Positions 1 to 4,941 of a DNA stretch of 7,671 nucleotides are shown piece by piece. This DNA comes from Deltaproteobacteria bacterium (lineage in GTDB: Bacteria; Desulfobacterota_B; Binatia; Binatales; Binataceae). Both the position numbers and the translations under genes were made by a program. The DNA lies in contig JAKAVX010000108.1 in assembly GCA_021827465.1 (NCBI GenBank), positions 1 to 7,671 of the forward strand. Reading direction: 5' to 3'. Each line of letters begins with the position of its first letter. Within the stretch, counting starts at the first letter, position 1. The notes under the pieces are model-generated. The model worked only from the letters and a program-made list of their open reading frames with translations, searched no databases and was not told where the DNA came from.

Positions 1-99
1 CTAGAGTATCGCGAGATAGCCGAGGCGCTCGGATGCTCCGAGGACAGCGTGCGGGCGAATGTTTACCAGGCGGTAAAAAAACTCAAATCGCTCCGGTAA
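1..99 (+). CDS. C-terminal end of a sigma-70 family (ECF-like) sigma factor, partial
   Basis: The window opens inside a reading frame (frame 1) whose last 32 residues end at TAA 97-99. They begin LEYREIAEALGCSEDSVRAN, the helix-turn-helix of sigma region 4.2, which recognises the promoter -35 element. The frame ends in a basic helix (VYQAVKKLKSLR). The YREIAE..GCSE..VR pattern followed by a short basic tail is typical of ECF and other small alternative sigma factors, but the regions that would assign a group lie upstream of the window. The downstream alkylation-repair gene starts 5 bp after the stop with no good Shine-Dalgarno of its own, so the two are probably co-transcribed and translationally coupled. 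By known ECF logic, the promoters it recognises may include its own. A LuxR-type HTH is the alternative, but the spacing and basic tail fit sigma region 4 better. Confidence 0.8.
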   Translation, partial: LEYREIAEALGCSEDSVRANVYQAVKKLKSLR

Positions 100-104
100 C
101 GAAG

Positions 105-908
105 ATGGATTTCGAAAAGGAATTGAGAGAGTTCCCCGCCGGCGGCTCCGGCGACGAAAGCACGCTCGACTCGGCGCTTGCCGAGGGTCGGCGGCGGCTT
201 TCACGCGCGCTCAAGCGAGTCGCGCGTCCGCGCGCGAGAATCGGCGAAATCGATACGCCGGTCGGGCCGCTGTTCGTCGCCGAGAGTGATCGCGGAATCG
301 TGGTGGTGCGATTCGTTGACGGCGTCGGCCTCGACCGCGAACTGCATGCGCTGCGCGCCGAGTTCGACCTGGTCGAGAATCGCGCGGCGGTAAACGAAAT
401 CGGCGACGAGATACGGCGCCATCTGGCGGGCGACAATTCCGCGCTCGCCCATCGGATCGATCTCACCCTCGTGCCGAGCGAGTTCCAGCAACGCACGTTG
501 CGCGCGCTCATCCGGATTCCCGCCGGCTCGGTGACGACCTATAGCGCGCTCGCCGAGGCGGTCGGCGCTCCCGACGCGCAGCGCGCGATCGGCAACACGA
601 TGGCGTCGAATCCGGTGCCGATCTACGTGCCGTGCCATCGGGTGATCCGCTCCGACGGATCGATCGGGAATTACGGCGGCGGAGTGGCGCGAAAGCTCGC
701 GCTTCTCCGGGCGGAGGGCTTTCGCATAGACGACGCGCTCAAGCTTTCCGAGAGCGTCGTTCTGGGGCATCGCGGGACCCGGATTTTCTGCCGGCCGGGA
801 TGCCCGGCAGCACGCCGCGCGAAGCCCGGCAAAACGCTGATGGTCGCAGATTCGTCGCTGGCGCGGGGTATGGGAATGCGTCCGTGCAAAATCTGCCGGC
901 CGCCGTAG
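105..908 (+). CDS. O6-alkylguanine-DNA methyltransferase with C-terminal Ada-type zinc domain
   Basis: This 267-residue suicide repair protein would transfer O6-methyl groups from guanine to its own cysteine. Residues ~46-207 form the MGMT/Ogt fold. The active site PCHRV has its acceptor Cys at 177, with Asn169 eight residues before it, the arginine finger in RAIG (Arg160), and a Tyr in TTYSALA (Tyr146). Residues ~220-267 match the Ada zinc domain: CRPGC (C229, C233) and RPCKIC (C261, C264) give spacing C-x3-C-x27-C-x2-C, close to E. coli Ada (C38, C42, C69, C72). In Ada one of these cysteines accepts methyl from phosphotriesters. Here the zinc domain follows the MGMT domain and there is no AraC-type HTH, the reverse of Ada. 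Residues 1-45 are charged, helical and unassigned; an anti-sigma-like role is possible but unproven. An in-frame ATG at 33 would overlap the sigma gene by 67 bp; ATG 105, just after its stop, is preferred despite a weak ribosome site. Confidence 0.88.
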   Translation: MDFEKELREFPAGGSGDESTLDSALAEGRRRLSRALKRVARPRARIGEIDTPVGPLFVAESDRGIVVVRFVDGVGLDRELHALRAEFDLVENRAAVNEIGDEIRRHLAGDNSALAHRIDLTLVPSEFQQRTLRALIRIPAGSVTTYSALAEAVGAPDAQRAIGNTMASNPVPIYVPCHRVIRSDGSIGNYGGGVARKLALLRAEGFRIDDALKLSESVVLGHRGTRIFCRPGCPAARRAKPGKTLMVADSSLARGMGMRPCKICRPP

Positions 909-920
909 TAGCTGCGCGAA

Positions 921-953
921 CGACGGGCGTGCATCGCGGGCGCACGCCCGTCG
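921..953. terminator. Perfect 12-bp hairpin between convergent genes
   Basis: CGACGGGCGTGC (921-932) pairs perfectly with GCACGCCCGTCG (942-953) across a 9-nt loop. It lies 12 bp after the stop of the repair gene and 26 bp from the stop of the convergent lipoprotein gene, the usual place for a bidirectional terminator. Neither side carries a clear T-tract, so it may act as a 3' stabilising or Rho-assisted element instead of a classic intrinsic terminator. Confidence 0.6.
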
Positions 954-979
954 CCACCGCGACTCGGGACTAACCGAAC

Positions 980-1351
980 CTATTCCGTCGCCTGCGAGGG
1001 CGGCGGCGCCGTCTCCTGCATCTGCTGCAGTTGTTGGATTTGGCGCCGCTGCATCTCGAGCTGCTGCTGCTGTTGCTGGATCTGCGTCTGCGTCTGCTGG
1101 TTGGCGACGTCCTGGTTCTGCATCTGGTTGCCGACCGCAAAGCCGGTGATACCACCGAGCGCGCCGCCGATTGCCGCTCCCGCGGCCGGGCTTCCGGTTG
1201 CGGCGCCGATAATGGCGCCCGCGCCGGCACCCAGTGCGGCGCCGCCAAGGGTGCCTTTCTCACGGGTGGACAAGGGTTGGCCTGCGCATCCGGCAAGCGT
1301 CAAGAGACCAGCCATCAGGAGTCCCAGAGCTGCAACCTTACGTTTGGACAT
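980..1351 (-). CDS. Glycine-zipper lipoprotein with Q-rich tail, copy A
   Basis: A 123-residue predicted outer-membrane lipoprotein. Residues 1-21 are a lipoprotein signal peptide (SKRK then a hydrophobic stretch) with lipobox LAGC and the lipidated Cys at 22; Ala at +2 argues against inner-membrane retention. Residues ~33-75 are a glycine zipper (GxxxG-type runs such as GAALGAGAGAIIGAATG), a motif that packs helices in or against membranes and recalls OsmB/SlyB-like proteins. Residues ~76-112 are glutamine-rich with heptad-like LEMQRRQIQQLQ, suggesting a coiled coil. The tail after it (ETAPPPSQATE) has a short proline run unique to this copy. GGAGGGACAG gives a strong ribosome site about 7 nt before ATG 1349-1351. 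It follows copy B by only 27 bp, so the two are probably one transcript. Role unknown; envelope stress or integrity is an inference from the family style. Confidence 0.88.
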   Translation of the reverse strand: MSKRKVAALGLLMAGLLTLAGCAGQPLSTREKGTLGGAALGAGAGAIIGAATGSPAAGAAIGGALGGITGFAVGNQMQNQDVANQQTQTQIQQQQQQLEMQRRQIQQLQQMQETAPPPSQATE

Positions 1352-1378
1352 TACTGTCCCTCCGCGGCAAGCATCGGA

Positions 1379-1729
1379 TTACTCAGTTCCCTGCTGCTGT
1401 TGAAGTTGCTGGATTTGCCTCCGCTGCTGCTCGAGTTGCTGCTGTTGTTGTTGCACTTGCTGCTGGGTCTGCTGTTGGGCGGATTCCTGCGACTGCATCT
1501 GGCTGCCGACCGCAAAGCCGCCTACACCACCGAGCGCTCCACCGATTGCCGCTCCCGCGGCCGGGCTACCGGTTGCGGCGCCGACCAGAGCTCCGGCACC
1601 GGCTCCGAGCGCGGCGCCGCCCATGGTGGTCTTTTCACGCGTCGAGAGCGGTTGCCCACTGCATCCGGCCAGCAGCAGAAACCCTGCTGCAATCAGAACT
1701 ACGAAACTTCCGTACCTGCGTTTCGCCAT
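1379..1729 (-). CDS. Glycine-zipper lipoprotein with Q-rich tail, copy B
   Basis: A 116-residue paralogue of its neighbours. The basic start (AKRR) and hydrophobic core lead to lipobox LAGC with lipidated Cys23 and Ser at +2, predicting outer-membrane sorting. GQPLSTREK follows, then a glycine zipper (~residues 37-76) and a tail in which most residues from ~77 to 113 are glutamine, with Leu/Ile/Arg at intervals that would suit a coiled coil. It ends abruptly in GTE without the proline segment of copy A. The ribosome site GGGAGG is 8 nt before ATG 1727-1729 but lies in the 3' arm of an RNA hairpin (1738-1761), so translation may be damped. A 101-bp gap separates it from copy C, leaving room for its own promoter, though I see no convincing one. 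No known function. Confidence 0.88.
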   Translation of the reverse strand: MAKRRYGSFVVLIAAGFLLLAGCSGQPLSTREKTTMGGAALGAGAGALVGAATGSPAAGAAIGGALGGVGGFAVGSQMQSQESAQQQTQQQVQQQQQQLEQQRRQIQQLQQQQGTE

Positions 1730-1737
1730 TCGCTGTC

Positions 1738-1761
1738 CTCCCTGTCAGGTGAGTCAGGGAG
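1738..1761 (-). promoter_or_regulatory. RNA hairpin overlapping the ribosome site of lipoprotein copy B
   Basis: On the minus strand, CTCCCTG pairs perfectly with CAGGGAG across a 10-nt loop (ACTCACCTGA). The 3' arm contains most of the GGGAGG Shine-Dalgarno that serves the start codon at 1729. Folding in the mRNA would hide the ribosome site. The other two copies have similar ribosome sites without this hairpin. A regulatory effect is inferred from position only. Confidence 0.4.
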
Positions 1762-1830
1762 AAACCCGGCACTCTCGGAGCACGGAGCGCGGCGCTTAAC
1801 GGATTCAGGTAGCGGGATGGCTCCGCGTGC

Positions 1831-2202
1831 TTATTCGGTCTCGCCCTGCTGCTGCAACTGCTGAATCTGTTGCCGCTGCTGCTCTAGCTGCTGCTGTTGC
1901 TGCTGGATCTGCTGCTGGGTCTGCTGGTTGGCGGTCTCCTGATTCTGCATCTCGTTGCCGACCGCAAAGCCGCCGAGACCGCCTATAGCGCCGCCGATAG
2001 CCGCACCCGCGCCGGGCGCTCCGACCGCCGCGCCGATTATCGCACCGGTGGCCGCTCCGATACCGGCGCCGCCAAGCGTACCTTTCTCACGAGTGGAGAG
2101 CGGTTGCCCCGAGCATCCCGCCAACAGTAACGTCACAGCGACCGCCAGAGCGGCTGCGGCTATAGAGTTCCTGCGCCTCCCGCCTGTCTCTTGCGCTTCC
2201 AT
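1831..2202 (-). CDS. Glycine-zipper lipoprotein with Q-rich tail, copy C (first in transcription order)
   Basis: A 123-residue paralogue of copies A and B. The signal peptide is longer than in the others (MEAQETGGRRR then an alanine-rich hydrophobic run), with lipobox LAGC and lipidated Cys30, Ser at +2. GQPLSTREK, a glycine zipper (~residues 41-82, GGAGIGAATGAIIGAA) and a Q-rich coiled-coil-like tail (~83-119) follow. I chose ATG 2200-2202 because AGGGG sits 7-11 nt upstream and the signal peptide is then of normal length. An ATG at 2229 and a GTG at 2256 are in frame, but would add up to 18 residues ahead of the signal peptide. It would be the promoter-proximal gene of the array. Tandem retention of three copies suggests dosage or hetero-oligomer formation, which is an inference. 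Confidence 0.85.
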   Translation of the reverse strand: MEAQETGGRRRNSIAAAALAVAVTLLLAGCSGQPLSTREKGTLGGAGIGAATGAIIGAAVGAPGAGAAIGGAIGGLGGFAVGNEMQNQETANQQTQQQIQQQQQQLEQQRQQIQQLQQQGETE

Positions 2203-2278
2203 CCCTTTCCCCTGTCCTCCAAAAATCATGTTCTGTGTTCTCGTCCTTCCGTCCACCCTACTTCAACGCAGCACTCCC

Positions 2279-2300
2279 AAACGTGAAAAGAAGCACGTTT
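2279..2300. promoter_or_regulatory. Inverted repeat, possible operator upstream of lipoprotein array
   Basis: AAACGTG (2279-2285) and CACGTTT (2294-2300) form a perfect 7-bp inverted repeat with an 8-nt A/G spacer, 77 bp upstream of the copy C start. The symmetry suits a dimeric regulator binding site; as an RNA hairpin it would be modest. No regulator can be named. Confidence 0.3.
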
Positions 2301-2487
2301 CGTGCCCGCTCATTCGGTGAAAAAAAATTGCAGGCTCGATCAAGCGCCTTCCAGTTCCTATCAGGAGTTTTCTACCTTCTCGGATACCGATCAACCCGTT
2401 TGACGCACGACCAAGCGCGGGCGTTCGGTTTATCTATGCTATTGTAGTATAAGCGCGCGCGCGCCGTATGCCACCCTCAGAGGCGAT

Positions 2488-2506
2488 CCCAAGGCAAACG
2501 CTTGGG
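2488..2506 (-). terminator. Short hairpin downstream of the GGT-like gene
   Basis: CCCAAG (2488-2493) pairs with CTTGGG (2501-2506) across a 7-nt loop, 46 bp past the stop of the minus-strand GGT-like gene. No T-tract follows on the minus strand, so a terminator role is weak. Confidence 0.25.
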
Positions 2507-2551
2507 CAATGCAATACAATTCATCCCGCGCGCAATTAGGCTCGCCCCGCA

Positions 2552-4318
2552 TCACCATCCGATTACCTGCGCCGCCATCACCGGCGCCAACTGGCCGCGC
2601 GGATCGCATCCGCCGCAGAGGACGCCGCTCGCCGGGTTCAACGCGACCGCCAACACATGTCCCTCGGACCACGATGGTCGAAGCTCGATTTTGTGGCCGC
2701 GTGAGCCAAGCTCAGCAATCGCCGCTTCATCGAGGCGGCTTTCGACCCTCAGCAGGCCCGGACGCGTCCCGTGCGGATGGAAAGTCGAAGGAAAATGGGC
2801 GGTGGAAAACTTGGGCGCCTCGATTGCCTCCTGCAGGTTCATGCCGAAATCGACCACATTCAGAAAAAATTGCAGCGTCCACTGATCCTGCTGGTCCCCG
2901 CCCGGCGTGCCGAAAGCGACGCGCGATCCGTCGGAGCGGATTGCCAGCGAAGGCGTTAGCGTCGTGCGCGGACGCTTGCCCGGCGCAAGCGCGTTCGGAT
3001 GGCGTTCGTCGAGATAGAAAGTCTGCATCCGGGAGCCGAGCGGAAAGCCGAGTTCGGGGATTACCGGCGAACTGGGAATCCATCCGCCGCTCGCGGTTAT
3101 CGCGGCCATGTTGCCCGTGCGATCCGCGGCGCAAACGTGGACCGTTCCAGCGCCCCATCCGCGACCTTCGCGCGGCGCGGGCCCGAGCGCCTTCGTCGCG
3201 ACCGGATCTCCCGGCCGGTGCTCCATCGAGGCGCGGTGCATGTCGATCAGCTCGCGGCGAAGCCCGGCGTATTCCTTCGAGAGCAATCCCTTCAGCGGCA
3301 CGTCGACGAACTCGGGATCGGCGTAATAGGCCTCGCGATCGGCGAAGGCGAGCTTCGCCGCCTCGACCACGGCATGGACGTAATCGGCGGAGTTATGCCC
3401 CATCGAGCGCAGATCGAATCCCTCGAGCAGTCGAAGCTGCTGCAGGAAGACCGGACCCTGCGACCACGGTCCGCACTTGAAGACCGCAACTCCCCGATAA
3501 TCCACCGTGACCGGTGTCTCGATTCGGGTCGTAAACGAGGCGAGATCGGAAGCTTCGAGGAGTCCGCCATGGGCGGCGGACCAGCCCACGATATCGCGCG
3601 CTATATCGCCACGATAAAAACGCGCGCGCGCCGCATCGAGCGCGCCTTGACGGCCGCGATTTCCCGCGCCTGCCTCGGCGTCGAGGAGACGGCGAAAGAA
3701 CCTCGCAAGAGCCGGGTTGCGCACGATGTCACCCGCTCTTGGGACTTCTCCGCCGGGCATGTAAACCTCCGCCGTGGACGGCCATTCGTTGCGGAATTTC
3801 TCGGCAAAGTGCCGAATCGAAGCGCCCGCTCCCGCCATCTGGCCTTCGCCGAGCAAAGCCTCCTCGCCCGCAAGCCCGACGTGGACGGGAAAGCCTTCTT
3901 CAGCAATTGCCAGCGCCGGCTCAAGCACCTCGGCGAGCGATTTGGTGCCGAACTCGGCGAGCGCCGTAACCAGCGAGTCGAGCGCGGCAGGCACCCCGGC
4001 GGCGAGCAGTCCGTGATGCGGCACCAGGCTCATCCCGAGCGAGCGGTAATGTTCGATAGTGGCACGGGCAGGCGCCGTCATGTTGCCATTCAGCACCACG
4101 ACGCGTTGCTCCCGTGCATCATAGACGAGCATCGGGGCCTCACCGCCGATCGTGTGCATGTGAGGATTGACCGCCCCTTCGACGAACGTGGCGGCCACCG
4201 CCGCGTCGATAGCGTTGCCGCCCCGGGCGAAAATCCGCGCTCCGGCCGCGGCTGACAGGTAATGCTCGGTGGCGATCATGGCCTCGCGGCCCATTACCAT
4301 CGGGTACCAGGTTGGCAT
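2552..4318 (-). CDS. Gamma-glutamyltransferase-like Ntn hydrolase, cytoplasmic
   Basis: A 588-residue member of the gamma-glutamyltransferase (GGT) family. Known members self-cleave before a Thr, which then acts as N-terminal nucleophile. The N-terminus has the family pattern ASEH-like ATEHYLSAAAG..I..RGGNAIDAAVAA (~15-43) and NPHMHTIGGEAP (51-62). The cleavage/nucleophile Thr is T392 in GAGTVHV, aligning with E. coli Thr391 (TTHY), followed by ADRTGN. KRPRTTLTP (449-456) and GTPGG (470-474) form the oxyanion region. Cleavage would give ~391- and ~197-residue subunits. There is no signal peptide, unlike periplasmic GGT. By hand alignment the glutamate-binding Arg114 of E. coli becomes Asn79 (GNMTAP), and Gln430/Asp433 become Arg/Thr (SRMQTF), so glutathione is doubtful as substrate; a YwrD-like or acylase-like relative is more likely. 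GAGG lies 9 nt before ATG 4316-4318. Confidence 0.9.
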   Translation of the reverse strand: MPTWYPMVMGREAMIATEHYLSAAAGARIFARGGNAIDAAVAATFVEGAVNPHMHTIGGEAPMLVYDAREQRVVVLNGNMTAPARATIEHYRSLGMSLVPHHGLLAAGVPAALDSLVTALAEFGTKSLAEVLEPALAIAEEGFPVHVGLAGEEALLGEGQMAGAGASIRHFAEKFRNEWPSTAEVYMPGGEVPRAGDIVRNPALARFFRRLLDAEAGAGNRGRQGALDAARARFYRGDIARDIVGWSAAHGGLLEASDLASFTTRIETPVTVDYRGVAVFKCGPWSQGPVFLQQLRLLEGFDLRSMGHNSADYVHAVVEAAKLAFADREAYYADPEFVDVPLKGLLSKEYAGLRRELIDMHRASMEHRPGDPVATKALGPAPREGRGWGAGTVHVCAADRTGNMAAITASGGWIPSSPVIPELGFPLGSRMQTFYLDERHPNALAPGKRPRTTLTPSLAIRSDGSRVAFGTPGGDQQDQWTLQFFLNVVDFGMNLQEAIEAPKFSTAHFPSTFHPHGTRPGLLRVESRLDEAAIAELGSRGHKIELRPSWSEGHVLAVALNPASGVLCGGCDPRGQLAPVMAAQVIGW

Positions 4319-4577
4319 TGCGCAAACCTCGGGTGAAGCGCGGCTCGAGATCGGAACCTGTGCGGCGCCCCGGAGATGATCGAAGGTGACACAAAATCGT
4401 ATGCGGTGTGAACTATTTGGGCGGCATCTTCCATTAAACAGGCATTACCGCCCGGGCAGGAAAATTGTGAGCCCGGCGCTCAGATGTAGCCAAAACGACC
4501 GGAAAACTTGCGTTTTGCGATTTTACACGGCCGAAATCAACTTTTCGTAGCCCCCTCTAAATATCAGGCGCGAGGCT

Positions 4578-4586
4578 TGCTAGAAT
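4578..4586 (+). promoter_or_regulatory. Extended -10 promoter element for the 68-residue protein
   Basis: TGCTAGAAT contains the TGn extension and TAGAAT, a 5/6 match to TATAAT, in an AT-richer patch. No good -35 is seen 16-18 bp upstream, which extended -10 promoters can tolerate. Transcription would start near 4592, leaving a leader of about 67 nt. Confidence 0.45.
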
Positions 4587-4604
4587 AGGCGGTGTGGGGA
4601 GAGG

Positions 4605-4657
4605 TGGCCGCTTCGGTCATAGGGCGGGCCGAGGCTGCCAGGAAGGGGGTTCTGGCA
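4605..4657 (+). promoter_or_regulatory. Structured 5' leader with the ribosome site in a hairpin loop
   Basis: Two adjacent RNA hairpins are possible. The first is TGGCCG/CGGTCA (4605-4619, triloop CTT, one G-U pair). The second is TGCCAGGA/TTCTGGCA (4636-4643 with 4650-4657; one G-U pair and one A-U pair at the top). Its apical loop, AGGGGG (4644-4649), is the Shine-Dalgarno of the gene starting at 4659, and the stem ends one base before the ATG. A translational control element is inferred. Confidence 0.4.
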
Positions 4658-4658
4658 T

Positions 4659-4865
4659 ATGACTGATACTCATGGAATCGAAGAAGTCATCGGAAGGCGA
4701 TGCCGCTTGCTCAAACCGGTGCGCGACCATGAAGGGCGTACCCGCTTCGAGGAGCAGCCAACGATCCTGCGCCGCATTACCAACCTCGACCGCAACATGT
4801 ATCTCGTTCGCTTCGGCGACGGCGCGACGACCTTCCTTTTCCCGGACGAAGTGAGCATCGAATAG
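4659..4865 (+). CDS. Small 68-residue protein of unknown function
   Basis: I do not recognise this protein. It has no Cys pair, signal peptide or membrane segment; there is one Cys at 15. The predicted pattern is mostly beta strand: RCRLLKPVRD, PTILRRITNL, MYLVRFGDG, TTFLFPDEVSIE. This resembles a small SH3-like or KOW-like barrel that might bind RNA, DNA or a protein partner, but this is a shape argument only. The case for a real gene is good: a strong ribosome site (AGGAAGGGGG, 9 nt before ATG), a plausible extended -10 promoter, a following hairpin plus AT-rich tract, and GC-rich third codon positions. It stands alone as a single-gene unit between a divergent and a convergent neighbour. 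Confidence 0.75.
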   Translation: MTDTHGIEEVIGRRCRLLKPVRDHEGRTRFEEQPTILRRITNLDRNMYLVRFGDGATTFLFPDEVSIE

Positions 4866-4885
4866 GTCTCACGCGTCCGGACGCA

Positions 4886-4908
4886 CGCGCTCGATGCGCG
4901 ATTAATTT
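4886..4908 (+). terminator. Probable intrinsic terminator of the 68-residue gene
   Basis: CGCGC (4886-4890) and GCGCG (4896-4900) pair across loop TCGAT and are followed by ATTAATTT (4901-4908). The hairpin begins 20 bp after the TAG stop. The stem is short and the tail only partly T, so confidence is moderate. Confidence 0.5.
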
Positions 4909-4941
4909 CCCTTCGAGCCGCGCAGGCTCGGGACGAGGCTG

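Larger units (their letters stand above)
980..2202 (-). repeat. Tandem array of three paralogous lipoprotein genes
   Basis: Three consecutive minus-strand genes (1831-2202, 1379-1729, 980-1351, in transcription order) encode proteins that align from end to end. They share the GQPLSTREK block just after the lipid-modified Cys, a glycine zipper ending GFAVG, and a glutamine-rich tail. The 5' leaders are also alike, each with GGAGG followed by (G)GACAG, so the duplication probably included the ribosome-binding region. Divergence in the signal peptides and C-terminal tails indicates old copies, not a recent assembly-type repeat. The CAG/CTG-rich tails are also low-complexity DNA. Confidence 0.85.
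2203..2551. other. Gene-free spacer between lipoprotein array and GGT-like gene
   Basis: No convincing coding frame is seen here: short frames lack ribosome sites and family-like sequence. The spacer must hold the promoter of the lipoprotein array and the 3' end of the GGT-like transcript. It is less GC-rich than the genes around it. Visible items are an inverted repeat (2279-2300), an A8 run at 2320-2327, a TTGACG hexamer (2400-2405, plus), and an AT-rich patch at 2428-2452. On the minus strand that patch offers TATACT and TACAAT -10-like hexamers without a good -35. A pure GC alternation (2453-2464) and a small hairpin (2488-2506) follow. No promoter is convincing enough to call. Confidence 0.6.
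4319..4658. other. Divergent intergenic region upstream of GGT-like gene and the 68-residue protein
   Basis: No coding frame is supported in these 340 bp. It separates two divergent starts, so it should carry promoters for both. The plus-strand side has a good extended -10 (4578-4586) and a structured leader. The minus-strand side has only TACGAT (reverse strand, near 4400) as a weak -10 candidate. CAAAACG (4491-4497) and CGTTTTG (4511-4517) form a perfect 7-bp inverted repeat with a 13-nt spacer between the two promoter regions, a possible operator. Confidence 0.55.

Noticed and set aside
33..104. Upstream ATG extending the repair protein by 24 residues into the sigma factor gene
   Set aside because: The extension overlaps the sigma region 4 codons in another frame, and the start at 105 sits naturally just after the sigma stop.
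1031..1864. A 277-codon plus-strand open frame across two of the lipoprotein genes, leucine-rich at the start
   Set aside because: It is antisense to the CAG-rich glutamine tails, which read as CTG leucine codons on the other strand. It has no ribosome site and no family-like sequence, whereas the minus-strand genes have lipoboxes and strong ribosome sites.
1011..1930. CTG/CAG-rich tracts as microsatellite or CRISPR-like repeats
   Set aside because: They are in-frame coding for glutamine-rich tails with interspersed Leu, Arg and Met codons; the units are not equal in length and there are no spacers.
2400..2440. TTGACG as the -35 of a plus-strand promoter
   Set aside because: The nearest -10-like hexamers are 25-29 bp away, too far, and no plus-strand gene follows.
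2235..2447. Possible small gene in the spacer after the lipoprotein array
   Set aside because: No ribosome site, no recognisable protein features, and it overlaps the promoter/leader zone and inverted repeat.
2999..4255. A 418-codon plus-strand open frame within the GGT-like gene
   Set aside because: It is opposite a clear GGT-family gene. Its composition (Arg/Gly/His-rich) is typical of a GC-rich antisense shadow, and no start signals are seen.
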